A DNA stretch of 12,126 nt, from assembly GCA_934555855.1 (NCBI GenBank), contig CAKTFL010000020.1, positions 1-12,126 of the forward strand. Direction: 5' to 3'. Both the position numbers and the translations under genes were made by a program. Below the pieces are notes generated by a model that did not search any database, was not told the DNA's origin, and was given only the letters and a program-made list of their open reading frames with translations. Shown piece by piece: positions 1 through 7,920 of this stretch (positions within the stretch are counted from its first letter, which is position 1; each line of letters begins with the position of its first letter). This DNA comes from an uncultured Sphingomonas sp. Its GTDB lineage: Bacteria; Pseudomonadota; Alphaproteobacteria; Sphingomonadales; Sphingomonadaceae.

Positions 1-1
1 T

Positions 2-1732
2 CTGTCACTGGCGCTCGCCGGAGCCGGTGGCGTCGTTGCGCAAACGACGATCGACGAGGCGCGCGAGCAGGGCAAGGCAATGGGCAAGGCAATGCGGGCC
101 GACGAGGCACGGATGCCGAGCGACGCCACGGCTGCCGAGGTGCCTGGTTATCAAGGCACCGACCTGCCGCAGGGTGTCTATTTCGACGATCCCGACCGTC
201 TTGTTATCGACGGACAGGCACAGGCGAACACTGACGCCACCTTCGGCACCGTTACGGATCGGGACCGCACCCGGCCAAGCTTCAGCAACGCTGAGATCCT
301 GGCGGCGACCAAGCGCGGGACCACGATCGAGGGCGATCCCAACACCTATGTCGCCGGCGAGAACCTCGGCGGTTCAAACGGCTCCTGCACGCCGCTGCCG
401 CCAGCGTCGGGAAGCAACGGCTATTACGAGGCGACCTGCAACCGCGGCACCAAGATCGAGCAAGCGCAAGCGGTCTGCCGCACGCCCCTCGTCGTCGATG
501 TGACACCTGGCACGACCAAATACCTTTACACCTGCGAAAACTGGGTGATGCCGCCCTCGATGGGGCCGAACAACGCGGCTCGGCGATGCTTTCCCACGTT
601 CAACGCGCCGGTTCAGGCCGGGGTTTGCCGCGAGCGGTCGCGGGAGACGGTCCAGTACGATGTCTGCCTGCAGGGCAACCCGCGCTTCTGCACCGAGCCG
701 GACACGCGCGATGGTGAGGAGATCACCTACGAGTGCGACAGCGCTGCGGTGAACCGTCCTCATCGGACAGAGACGGTCAACGAGGTTGTAAACGAGCGCC
801 GCGACGAGAGCATGTGCAATGCCGCGACAGCCAACCAAACCTGCGAGGTTGCAAGCGAGACTTGCGCCGACCCCGACCCGACCACCCGCATCATCAACGG
901 GGTGCCGATCACGCGAGCCTGCTGGAGCTGGGAGCGGACCTACAGCTGCCACCGCACGAGCCAGGCCAGCGACTGCTCGGATCTGGAGGGAAACCGCCAA
1001 TGCAGCTACCTGCGCGACGAGTGCCTCGACGATCCGCAGGCCGGTGCCTGCCAGGTATCACAGCGGGTTTATCAATGCCCGATTCCTGGAAACCCGCCAG
1101 GCACCGATAAGCAGTATGTCTGCGGCGGAGACGTCTACTGCCTGAACGGCAATTGCGAGACGATCGACCGCGAGGCCTCGACCGAGTTCAAGGACGCTGT
1201 CGTGGCGCTGCATTCGATCGGAGATGCAGGCAAGCAGTTCGACCCGAACAATCTCACCGTGTTCTCCGGGGAGCGCGACACATGCTCCAAAAAGATTTTC
1301 GGCGCATCTAACTGCTGCTCCGGGAAGGGCGTGCCGTTGTTGACGCCTTGGCTGTGCAGCGCGGCCGAGAAGAAGCTCGACGATAAGGACGACAAAGGGC
1401 TCTGCCACAAGGTTGGCTCATACTGCTCAAGCAAGGTGCTGGGAGTCTGCACGACGCAGCGCGACGCGTATTGCTGCTTCGGCAGCAAGCTTAGCCGTCT
1501 CTTACAGGTTCAGGGCCGGGCCCAGATCGGCAAGAGGTGGGGCAAGCCCAAGGACGAGCAGTGCAAGGGCTTCACCATTGCCGAGTTTCAACAGCTCGAC
1601 CTGTCCCGGATGGACTTCAGCGAGGTCTATGCTGAGTTCACCGAAGCCGCGAAGCTGCCCGACGAGGTCGGAACGCTCAACGACATCCAGCAGAAAATCC
1701 AGGGGTATTATGACCTTCACGGGGGCAAATGA
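2..1732 (+). CDS. traN: TraN, conjugative mating-pair stabilisation outer-membrane protein (5' partial)
   Basis: TraN is the outer-membrane adhesin that stabilises donor-recipient contact in F-type conjugation. The frame is open to the left edge of the window, so the real start lies upstream. The first visible residues form the hydrophobic end of a signal peptide, with a likely cleavage after VVA just before QTTIDEA. An internal ATG at 80 is therefore not the start. About 576 residues are visible, close to F TraN (about 600), so only the first few codons are probably missing. I count 32 cysteines, including CC pairs in NCCSG and AYCCFGS, typical of this disulfide-rich family. The C-terminal part, with GKPKDEQCKGFTIAEFQQLD followed by LSRMDFSEVYAEF, matches the TraN C-terminal signature as I recall it. 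The stop overlaps the next gene by 23 bases. The central region, expected to contact the recipient receptor, is the least certain part for specificity. Confidence 0.92.
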   Translation: MSLALAGAGGVVAQTTIDEAREQGKAMGKAMRADEARMPSDATAAEVPGYQGTDLPQGVYFDDPDRLVIDGQAQANTDATFGTVTDRDRTRPSFSNAEILAATKRGTTIEGDPNTYVAGENLGGSNGSCTPLPPASGSNGYYEATCNRGTKIEQAQAVCRTPLVVDVTPGTTKYLYTCENWVMPPSMGPNNAARRCFPTFNAPVQAGVCRERSRETVQYDVCLQGNPRFCTEPDTRDGEEITYECDSAAVNRPHRTETVNEVVNERRDESMCNAATANQTCEVASETCADPDPTTRIINGVPITRACWSWERTYSCHRTSQASDCSDLEGNRQCSYLRDECLDDPQAGACQVSQRVYQCPIPGNPPGTDKQYVCGGDVYCLNGNCETIDREASTEFKDAVVALHSIGDAGKQFDPNNLTVFSGERDTCSKKIFGASNCCSGKGVPLLTPWLCSAAEKKLDDKDDKGLCHKVGSYCSSKVLGVCTTQRDAYCCFGSKLSRLLQVQGRAQIGKRWGKPKDEQCKGFTIAEFQQLDLSRMDFSEVYAEFTEAAKLPDEVGTLNDIQQKIQGYYDLHGGK

Positions 1733-2135
1733 TGTGGACGGCGCCGGGGGGCGTTTGCCTTGCTCGATCGACATGTCGGTGCTCGATTTGGCGATCTTCC
1801 TACGCGTGCATCGCGCCGGGCGTGGGCAATCCGCCGGCGAGGTTTCGGCAACCGTTTCGCGTTGGTTCGGCTGCGACATCGATCCCCGGGAGGTCGAGCG
1901 CGCCTTTCCGCGGATGCTGGAAAAGGGCTGGCTCGTCCGTCGCGACAGCGGCGTCCGGGCAACGACCAGCGGCCGCAAGCACGGCCGCCTCCATCTGCGG
2001 GGGCTTATCCGCATGATCGATCAGGGCACCAAGATGGTCGACGTCGCCCTGACCATGTCGATGCTGAAACTCGCCGAGGTCGAACTCGACGGCGAGCACG
2101 AGGAACCAGAGGAAGACGATGATGGCGAGAATTGA
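1710..2135 (+). CDS. Small winged-helix-like protein inside the tra operon
   Basis: This 141-residue protein is not recognised as a named Tra protein. Residues about 23-95 read as a helix-turn-helix with a basic wing: MSVLDLAIFLRVHRAGRGQ, then SAGEVSATVSRWF, then a helix in PREVERAFPRMLEKGWL, then RRDSGVRATTSGRKHGR. That resembles PadR/MarR-type winged helices. A hydrophobic helical part follows (about 96-122), then a very acidic tail, EEPEEDDDGE. The start at ATG 1710 is preferred because AGGGG sits four bases upstream. An alternative ATG at 1773 has no clear ribosome site. The gene overlaps traN by 23 bases and traF by 17 bases, so it is translated within the operon. It could be a regulator of the transfer operon or a cytoplasmic assembly factor that uses the fold for protein contacts. 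There is no signal peptide. Confidence 0.75.
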   Translation: MTFTGANDVDGAGGRLPCSIDMSVLDLAIFLRVHRAGRGQSAGEVSATVSRWFGCDIDPREVERAFPRMLEKGWLVRRDSGVRATTSGRKHGRLHLRGLIRMIDQGTKMVDVALTMSMLKLAEVELDGEHEEPEEDDDGEN

Positions 2136-3024
2136 GAAGCGCGGCCGTCTGGCCGCCTCCCTGATGATGCTGGTTGCGACCGTCGCGCCGATCGCCACGC
2201 CGGCGTTGGCACAGGCGCTCGATCCGCAGCAAGTTGCCTTGGCCGATGCTGCGATGCAGCACGCCGGTGCGGAGGACGCGGTGAACCAGCAACTAGCGTC
2301 TGCCGGCGAACGCGGAGACAGCTTCTACTGTGGCGAGCGCCGGCTCGGCCAATGGTTCTATTGCGAGCGACCGAAGGCGGAGTCGGCAAGGCCCAAGGCA
2401 GCGCCGGCGCCGGCGCCGCAATCGGCCTCCGAGCGTATGAGAGCTATTGCAGCCCAGCTTGATGAGCTGAAGGCGCGCGCGATCCTCGAGCCCACCGAGG
2501 AGAACGTCATCTCCTACGTCCGCTTCCAGCGCGAGCAGCTCGATCGCGCGTCGACCTTCTCCGACACATGGCAGCGTGCCCTGTGGCAGAACCCGGACAT
2601 CGACTACACATTGCAGAGGCCGGTTTCGACGGTCGGCAAGCGGGCATGGACCGACAATCGCACCGCCGACCGCGACCGGGTGCTCGCAAACCTCGGCCAG
2701 CGTTACGGCATGTTCTACTTCTTCGCGCAGAACTGTGCCGCCTGCGAGGTGTTCTCGCCGATCCTCAAGTCAGTCGCGGACAGCCATCGCATCACGGTCA
2801 TGGCGGTTTCGACCGATGGTGGCCCAAGCCGGTCCTTCCCCAATTACGTGGTCGATAGCGGGCAGCGGAAGCGCATGGGCGTGCCGCTCGCGACTCCGGC
2901 GCTGGTGCTGTTCGACACGGCGACCCGGAAGACCGTGTCGATCGGGTTCGGCGTCATGTCGGCCGACGAGATCATGGATCGCATCTTCATGCTCACCAAC
3001 ACCAAGGTCGGGAGCGATTACTGA
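2119..3024 (+). CDS. traF: TraF, periplasmic thioredoxin-like pilus/mating-pair assembly protein
   Basis: A 301-residue exported protein of the TraF/TrbB thioredoxin-fold group, needed for F pilus assembly. Residues 1-32 form a signal peptide with a basic start (MMARIEKRGR), a hydrophobic core and an ALA|Q cleavage site. A TraF-type paired aromatic-cysteine segment follows (FYCGERRLGQWFYCE, C71 and C82), then an Ala/Pro linker, then a thioredoxin-like domain from about 190. That domain has F-F-A-Q-N-C-A-A-C (C206, C209) and a likely cis-proline at T259-P260. F TraF itself lacks the CXXC, while TrbB has one; this protein seems to combine a TraF-like N-terminus with an active-site pair. The start at 2119 follows a GAGGAAG ribosome site; a second ATG directly after is equivalent. 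It overlaps the upstream gene by 17 bases and traH by one base (TGATG). The name traF rather than trbB is favoured by length and position before traH. Confidence 0.88.
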   Translation: MMARIEKRGRLAASLMMLVATVAPIATPALAQALDPQQVALADAAMQHAGAEDAVNQQLASAGERGDSFYCGERRLGQWFYCERPKAESARPKAAPAPAPQSASERMRAIAAQLDELKARAILEPTEENVISYVRFQREQLDRASTFSDTWQRALWQNPDIDYTLQRPVSTVGKRAWTDNRTADRDRVLANLGQRYGMFYFFAQNCAACEVFSPILKSVADSHRITVMAVSTDGGPSRSFPNYVVDSGQRKRMGVPLATPALVLFDTATRKTVSIGFGVMSADEIMDRIFMLTNTKVGSDY

Positions 3025-4493
3025 TGGCCCACGCCCCCTCTCCCCGCCCCTCTGCCTTCCGCGCCTTCCTGCGCCGGACCGCCGCGGTCGCGATGACGCT
3101 CGGTGCTGCCAGCATGGTGCCGGTCGGGGTCGCGAGAGCGGACGTTGCCGGGCAGATGAACAACTTTTTCAACGATGCTGGTGGCGCCGCTAACGTCACC
3201 GGCCCGAGTGCCTACCAGGGTCAGACTGCCGGTTATTATACCGGGGGCAACGTCTGGTCGCGTTTCCCGCAAAAGAGCGTTCAGCCCTTCAACCTTCAGC
3301 TCCCGAGCGCTCGCGCCGGCTGCGGCGGCATCGACCTCTTCTCCGGCTCCTTCTCGTTCATCAACGCCTCGGAAATGGTGGCGATGCTTAAGGCGACTGC
3401 TAACAACGCGCTCGGCTTCGCCTTCAAGCTTGCGATTGACAGCGTCTCGCCCGAGATCGGCAAGGTCATGGGTGAGTTCCAGCAGGCCGCCCAGCAGATG
3501 AACCAGATGAACATCTCGTCCTGCGAGGCGGCGCAGGGCTTGGTCGGCTCGGTCTGGCCCAAGATGGCCGGCGCGCGTTCGACGATCTGTACCGCGGTCG
3601 GCAACTCGCAAGGGCGGTTCTCTGACTGGGCGCGCTCACGGCAGGGCTGCAACGCGGAAGGTCAGCAGGACGCGACGCTTGAGAGCAACAGCGACCCGCG
3701 CATGGCCGAGCATATCCCCGGCGCCCCGCGCAACTACACCTGGGAAGCGATTAAGCGGTCGAACAAGTTCGGCGGGTTCGACAAGGGCTTCTCCGAGTAT
3801 CTGATGACGCTCGTCGGAACGATCATCACCAACCCGAATGCCGATGGCGGCCCCAGTGTGAAGTTCGTCGGCCCGGCAGAGGATGCAGTGGTGACGGCGC
3901 TGCTCGACGGCACTCAGACCGGCAATCCGGTCAGATTTTTGCAGTGCGACGATGTCGACCAGTGCCTGAACGTCTCCGAGCAGCCGCTCACAATCTCGAC
4001 CAACGATGGTCTACGCCACAAGGTCAAGGCGATGATCCAGTCCATGAACGACAAGATCCGCACCGACGGGGCGCTGAACGCGGCCGAGCAGCAGCTGCTG
4101 AACATGACGACGGTGCCACTCTACAAGATCCTGACGGTGCAGGCGCTCGCGCACGGCACTTTCACGCTCGACGAGGTCGACGCCATGGCCGAGATGGTCT
4201 CGGTCAACCTGCTTTCGGCGATGATCGAGAACATGCTTGATCGCATCAACCAGGCCGAGGTCCACTTTCAGCCGGCGGACGAGGCGATGGCGCAGACCTG
4301 GCGGACGCAGCTCTCCGAGGCGCGGGGCCGCTACGCGCAGCGTGACATCAAGCTGAAGAATACGCTCGATCTGACGATCGCGCTGGTCAACCGCTCAGTG
4401 CAACTGGAATCGACGCTTCAAAACGCGATGTCGCCGGGGATGGCTGCTTCGCTCAACTTCTCGCGCGGGCTGAACGCCCAAGGTCTTAACTAG
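3024..4493 (+). CDS. traH: TraH, periplasmic pilus assembly protein
   Basis: TraH is an F-type pilus assembly and mating-pair protein that acts in the periplasm or at the outer membrane with TraF and TraN/TraU partners. The 489 residues compare with about 458 in F. A signal peptide occupies about residues 1-39, with basic residues, a hydrophobic run and ARA|D cleavage. The N-terminal signature is very characteristic: VTGPSAYQGQTAGYYTGGN, then SRFPQKSVQPFNLQLPSARAGCGGIDLFSGSFSFIN split across residues 79-114. Six cysteines (C100, C167, C189, C209, C308, C314) fit disulfide pairing in the periplasm. The C-terminal part from about 380 to 465 is long, helical and probably coiled-coil. The start overlaps the traF stop by one base, implying translational coupling. 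traG begins 15 bases downstream with its own AAGGG site. Confidence 0.93.
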   Translation: MAHAPSPRPSAFRAFLRRTAAVAMTLGAASMVPVGVARADVAGQMNNFFNDAGGAANVTGPSAYQGQTAGYYTGGNVWSRFPQKSVQPFNLQLPSARAGCGGIDLFSGSFSFINASEMVAMLKATANNALGFAFKLAIDSVSPEIGKVMGEFQQAAQQMNQMNISSCEAAQGLVGSVWPKMAGARSTICTAVGNSQGRFSDWARSRQGCNAEGQQDATLESNSDPRMAEHIPGAPRNYTWEAIKRSNKFGGFDKGFSEYLMTLVGTIITNPNADGGPSVKFVGPAEDAVVTALLDGTQTGNPVRFLQCDDVDQCLNVSEQPLTISTNDGLRHKVKAMIQSMNDKIRTDGALNAAEQQLLNMTTVPLYKILTVQALAHGTFTLDEVDAMAEMVSVNLLSAMIENMLDRINQAEVHFQPADEAMAQTWRTQLSEARGRYAQRDIKLKNTLDLTIALVNRSVQLESTLQNAMSPGMAASLNFSRGLNAQGLN

Positions 4494-4508
4494 GCAAGGG
4501 CAGCGGGC

Positions 4509-7352
4509 ATGGTCGAGGTCTTCACGATCGGCGGAGGCGAGTATATCGTCAACACGTTCAACGCCGTCGCGGCGTGGACGGGTGGTGGCGGTTATAAGTC
4601 GCTCATCAAGGTGGTCATGGTCATCGGCCTGATCTGGTCGCTGCTCGCGGTCGCTTTTACGTTGAACGTGCGGGCCTGGATGAACTGGTTCATCGGGGCG
4701 ACCCTCATCTACATGTGCCTGATGGTGCCGACCGTCGACGTGAGGGTCACCGACCGGATCAACCCGTCACTCGCACCCGCAACGGTCGACAATGTGCCGC
4801 TCGGGCTCGCCGTCACTGCCAGCTTCACCTCTCAGGTTGGCGACTGGCTGACGCGGACGGCCGAGACCGTCTTCACCATGCCGAGCCAACTCAACTACTC
4901 GACCAACGGCATGATCTACGGGGCGCGGCTGTTCGACCAGACACGCAACTTCCAGATCCGTGATGCCGAGTTCGCCACCAACCTTCAGGCGCACTTCAAG
5001 AACTGCGTGTTCGGTGACATCCTGCTGCATCGCAAGTCGCTCACCGACCTCGCGCAGGCCAAGGACCTTTGGGCGTCGATCGGGCCGGGCTCGGATGCTC
5101 GCGCGCAGCCGTGGCTTGATCGCTCGGGTAGCACGATCGACAGCTACATCGTCACCTGCCACAACGCCTATGACCGGCTGTCCGCGCAGTGGGCTACGAT
5201 GATCGATGCCAACACACCGTTCTGGGCCAAGGAGAGCTACCCGAAGCTGTCGAATGCGGAAGCCGCTGCCAAGCTCCGGCAGGACGTGCCGATCGCCAAT
5301 GCCGCTTTCACCGGGTCTAGCTCAGACTACGTGGCCACCATGCGGCAGAACACCGCAATCAATGCTTTCATGATGGCGCGCGACGGCATGGCCGGTGGGG
5401 TTGGCGCCGCCTCGATCGACACCTTCGCAACGACGCGGGCGGACCTGCAGGCGCGCAATACATACAATTCGATCGCGCAACAGGCTATGAGCTGGGTGCC
5501 GATCCTGAACATCGTCCTGACGGTCGTCTTCTACGCGATGTTTCCGGTCATATTCCCGCTGTTCCTCCTGCCGCAGACCGGCGTCGGCGCACTCAAGGGC
5601 TACGTGACGGGGTTCTTCTATCTCGCCGCCTGGGGGCCGCTCTATGTCATTCTCCACATGATCTGCATGACGCGGGCGACCTCGGCGGCGCACGGCGTCG
5701 CGGACGGTGGCATGTCGCTCGGCACTTTCGCCGGAATCGGTGCGGTTAACGCGGAGACGGCGACAATTGCGGGGTTCATGCTGATGAGCGTGCCCTTCAT
5801 CGCCGGCGGCCTGGCTCGCGGCGCGATGGGCATCTCCGGGCAAGCGACCTCGATCTTGGCGCCGGCGCAGAACGCGGCCGAGGCCAGCGCGCTGGAGCAG
5901 ACCACCGGCAACTACGCCTACGGCAACACGAGCTTCGCCAATACGACTGGCAGCATGTACCAGACTGGTCAGTTTTCTGACGCGCCGACGATGACGACGG
6001 GAGCCGGCGGGTTCACTCGACGCCTGGATAATGGCTCTACCGACACGGCATACGGCAATGGTTCGTCGGTTCTCGACACGACGGGTGCTATGTCTCGCCT
6101 ATCGTTCACGCCGACGTTGTCGACCGGCTACGTTTCCGAAATGCGCCAGCAGGCCTCAATGTTGGAACGGCAGGCAAAGAGTGAGGAAGAAGCGGCTGCG
6201 GCTATCCTCACCTCGACGCATACCAATCGAAGCGCCCAATCGGTCTCGAACGAGATTACAAACGGTTCCGAAACGCGGAGCGGCACGCAAGGCGGAACGA
6301 CGCTCGAGAACTTTGACCGGAGGACCGCCTCTGGGTTCACCGGGCTCGACAACCGCTCCAGCGTTGCCCAGTCCGCCAAGGTCGTTGATGGGACAGGACG
6401 TACTGCCGAGACGATTGATGCTACGTCGACTAGCCTCAGCGCTGGAATCGGCGGGCGTGGGGCCGGCGCCGGTCAAGGGACTGGTGCAGGTCAAGGGGCT
6501 GGTGCGAAGCCTGGCCTGGGCAGCCGAATTGCCAATGCCTTGCCGGGGGTGGCGATATCTAAGACATACACGGGCAATCAGGTCGATCGGCTCACTCACA
6601 ACGTGGACCGTAGCCGGACGGTGGATGACAACTCGTCCGTCAACGACGGCTCGCGAGATGACCATGCCAACGGCACCGGCGCCTCGACGACCGTCGGCAC
6701 CTACACCAGCGGCGGCGTCTTCGCCCGCAACAGCACCTCCTCAACAACGTCTGTCAGTAACGAGGACGCACTCTCGCAGGCATACTCTCACGAACAGCGT
6801 GCTCGGGAACTCCGCGAGAAGGCGCAGCAGTTGTCGAACGACGCGAGCTACGCTGAAACGCACGGTATGCAGATCAGCGAGAACCTGAGCCAGGAGTTGG
6901 CCGACTGGTATCGCCGTGAGGCTGCCGAGCATCCGGGATTGAACGCTCCGGGCCTCCACGACGTGTCGCTATCCGCGCAGCAGCGTCAGACACGCGACAG
7001 TATGGTCGCGACGTTCCTCGCCGAAAGGCGTCAGGACATTTATGATGAGGTCGCTCCGCGCCTCGTTCCGCCCGACCTGGTGCATGTCACACCTCCGCCG
7101 GTAGCGACGGCTGACGATGTAAGAGGTCAGTACCATCCTCGTCCGCTTGGTGGCGTGCCCAGCCTTGCTGCGCCGGGAGACGGATCACCTGTCGCGGCGC
7201 GCATTGAGGATGGAAAGGCTGAGTTGGCCGCTCAGACAGAAGCAAGACGGGTATTGCGAAGCGGCAGCGTAGCTGCAGGCGCCGGTGTTCAGGCCGAAGT
7301 CAATGACGCGATGAACAAGGGCTTCTTTGTCGATCCCGAACTTCGGAAATGA
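4509..7352 (+). CDS. traG: TraG, inner-membrane mating-pair stabilisation and exclusion protein
   Basis: A 947-residue TraG homologue, about the length of F TraG (938). In F the N-terminal half serves pilus assembly, and the C-terminal periplasmic half serves mating-pair stabilisation and is the donor-side target of TraS entry exclusion. Membrane segments are visible near residues 33-53, 58-78, 331-354, 364-388 and 405-438. Between them is a polar loop containing SDYVATMRQNTAINAFMMA, which I associate with the family. Past residue 450 the protein becomes Gly/Ser/Thr-rich. It carries a short glycine repeat at 651-667, then a charged helical stretch at 754-805 and a Pro-rich segment around 850-880. 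AAGGG at 4496-4500 lies eight bases before the ATG. The C-terminal codons look less biased than those of the N-terminal half, as expected for a fast-evolving specificity region. The stop is two bases from the end of a convergent gene. Confidence 0.92.
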   Translation: MVEVFTIGGGEYIVNTFNAVAAWTGGGGYKSLIKVVMVIGLIWSLLAVAFTLNVRAWMNWFIGATLIYMCLMVPTVDVRVTDRINPSLAPATVDNVPLGLAVTASFTSQVGDWLTRTAETVFTMPSQLNYSTNGMIYGARLFDQTRNFQIRDAEFATNLQAHFKNCVFGDILLHRKSLTDLAQAKDLWASIGPGSDARAQPWLDRSGSTIDSYIVTCHNAYDRLSAQWATMIDANTPFWAKESYPKLSNAEAAAKLRQDVPIANAAFTGSSSDYVATMRQNTAINAFMMARDGMAGGVGAASIDTFATTRADLQARNTYNSIAQQAMSWVPILNIVLTVVFYAMFPVIFPLFLLPQTGVGALKGYVTGFFYLAAWGPLYVILHMICMTRATSAAHGVADGGMSLGTFAGIGAVNAETATIAGFMLMSVPFIAGGLARGAMGISGQATSILAPAQNAAEASALEQTTGNYAYGNTSFANTTGSMYQTGQFSDAPTMTTGAGGFTRRLDNGSTDTAYGNGSSVLDTTGAMSRLSFTPTLSTGYVSEMRQQASMLERQAKSEEEAAAAILTSTHTNRSAQSVSNEITNGSETRSGTQGGTTLENFDRRTASGFTGLDNRSSVAQSAKVVDGTGRTAETIDATSTSLSAGIGGRGAGAGQGTGAGQGAGAKPGLGSRIANALPGVAISKTYTGNQVDRLTHNVDRSRTVDDNSSVNDGSRDDHANGTGASTTVGTYTSGGVFARNSTSSTTSVSNEDALSQAYSHEQRARELREKAQQLSNDASYAETHGMQISENLSQELADWYRREAAEHPGLNAPGLHDVSLSAQQRQTRDSMVATFLAERRQDIYDEVAPRLVPPDLVHVTPPPVATADDVRGQYHPRPLGGVPSLAAPGDGSPVAARIEDGKAELAAQTEARRVLRSGSVAAGAGVQAEVNDAMNKGFFVDPELRK
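6471..6506 (+). repeat. Two tandem 18-bp units in traG (GQG[T/A]GA repeat)
   Basis: Two adjacent 18-base units (6471-6488 and 6489-6506) match at 16 of 18 positions and encode GQGTGA and GQGAGA. With the preceding GAGA they make a flexible glycine linker in the C-terminal half of TraG. The high DNA identity suggests a recent slippage duplication. Confidence 0.85.
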
Positions 7353-7354
7353 GT

Positions 7355-7561
7355 TTAGAGGAAAAACATGCAGTAAAGAGCGCCTGCCAGCATGATCGCA
7401 TATGCCGTGAAATAACCTATCCAGCCGCCCTTTGTCACATTTCCTTCGTCATCACGGTACGGCTCGATGGTTGAGATCGAAGTAGGCTCGCTGGGGATGA
7501 TTGTTGGACCACCTGGCAGGCCGTTCGTGGCGGAATAGATCTGCATGTCAATCTGAGCCAT
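7355..7561 (-). CDS. Small tail-anchored-type membrane protein, unknown function
   Basis: A 68-residue protein on the strand opposite to the tra operon. I do not recognise a family. Residues 1-45 are polar, with a Pro/Thr/Ser/Ile-rich part (GGPTIIPSEPTSISTIEP) and an acidic patch (YRDDEG). Residues 47-68 form one hydrophobic helix, WIGYFTAYAIMLAGALYCMF, ending at the C-terminus. Topology is therefore a single C-terminal anchor with no cleavable signal. The gene is believable because GGAGGA lies eight bases before the ATG, the best-spaced ribosome site in this area. That site is inside a perfect inverted repeat (7567-7586), which could hide it in the mRNA. The stop is only two bases beyond the traG stop, so read-through of the tra operon would be antisense to this gene. 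An accessory membrane function, such as exclusion or a toxin-like role, is possible but unproven. Confidence 0.65.
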   Translation of the reverse strand: MAQIDMQIYSATNGLPGGPTIIPSEPTSISTIEPYRDDEGNVTKGGWIGYFTAYAIMLAGALYCMFFL

Positions 7562-7566
7562 TTATA

Positions 7567-7586
7567 AATCCTCCGACTGGAGGATT
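7567..7586. promoter_or_regulatory. Perfect 8-bp inverted repeat between divergent genes, covering a ribosome site
   Basis: AATCCTCC, a four-base spacer GACT, and GGAGGATT form a perfect dyad in the 41-base gap between the - strand gene starting at 7561 and the + strand gene starting at 7603. On the - strand RNA one arm is exactly the Shine-Dalgarno GGAGGA, so the stem would block translation of the 68-residue protein. On DNA it could serve as an operator. It lacks a T-run, so it is not a standard terminator. Confidence 0.6.
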
Positions 7587-7602
7587 GCACAAGAGAGGCC
7601 TT

Positions 7603-7920
7603 ATGACAAGCTCGAGCCGTGTTGCTCTTTCCGTGAACCGGGATGCCGACGTCATGGGACATGCCCTGTTCGGCTTCTCTTGGTTATTGGTGATGGCAAT
7701 CGGGCTGATGCCGCTGGTGGAGGCGTCACTTAACCGATCACCGTCGATCACCCTGCCAACGACGATTGCGTTCTTCGTCGCGGTCGGCAGCGCCGTCTTG
7801 CTGCGGCAGCGGTACTCTTGGGTGGGTCTTGTCCTCCACATCTATGGGCAGATCGCGATTTGGCTGTCGCTGTTCGTCATGTCGCTTGGAATCGCCCTGT
7901 TTGCGACGGGGCACGCGTGA
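7603..7920 (+). CDS. Three-helix inner-membrane protein, unknown; in traS-like position
   Basis: A 105-residue hydrophobic protein that I cannot assign to a family. Predicted membrane helices lie near residues 20-40 (HALFGFSWLLVMAIGLMPLV), 52-68 (PTTIAFFVAVGSAVLL) and 73-100 (WVGLVLHIYGQIAIWLSLFV onward). Short loops separate them, with a basic RQR between helices two and three. There is no export signal beyond the helices. ATG 7603 is chosen because GAGAGG lies four bases upstream; in-frame codons before it extend into the opposite-strand gene and look non-coding. Its stop overlaps the start of the SGNH hydrolase gene (GTGATG), so the two are translationally coupled. In F, the small inner-membrane exclusion protein TraS is encoded right after traG, so this is a positional candidate for an exclusion protein. 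That is inference only. Confidence 0.72.
   Translation: MTSSSRVALSVNRDADVMGHALFGFSWLLVMAIGLMPLVEASLNRSPSITLPTTIAFFVAVGSAVLLRQRYSWVGLVLHIYGQIAIWLSLFVMSLGIALFATGHA

Noticed and set aside
374..1000. 208-codon - strand frame opposite traN
   Set aside because: It is antisense to a clear Cys-rich TraN; no motif or ribosome site supports it.
5322..5843. 173-codon - strand frame opposite traG
   Set aside because: It is antisense to a TraG membrane domain, and its composition (Arg/His/Glu) is a typical complement artefact.
6031..6888. 285-codon + frame inside traG
   Set aside because: It is an out-of-frame shadow of the traG C-terminal region, rich in Arg/Ser/Pro. The traG frame itself runs continuously through with an intact end.
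7567..7586. Inverted repeat as a rho-independent terminator
   Set aside because: No T-run follows either arm, and it lies at the starts, not the ends, of the flanking genes. A regulatory reading fits better.
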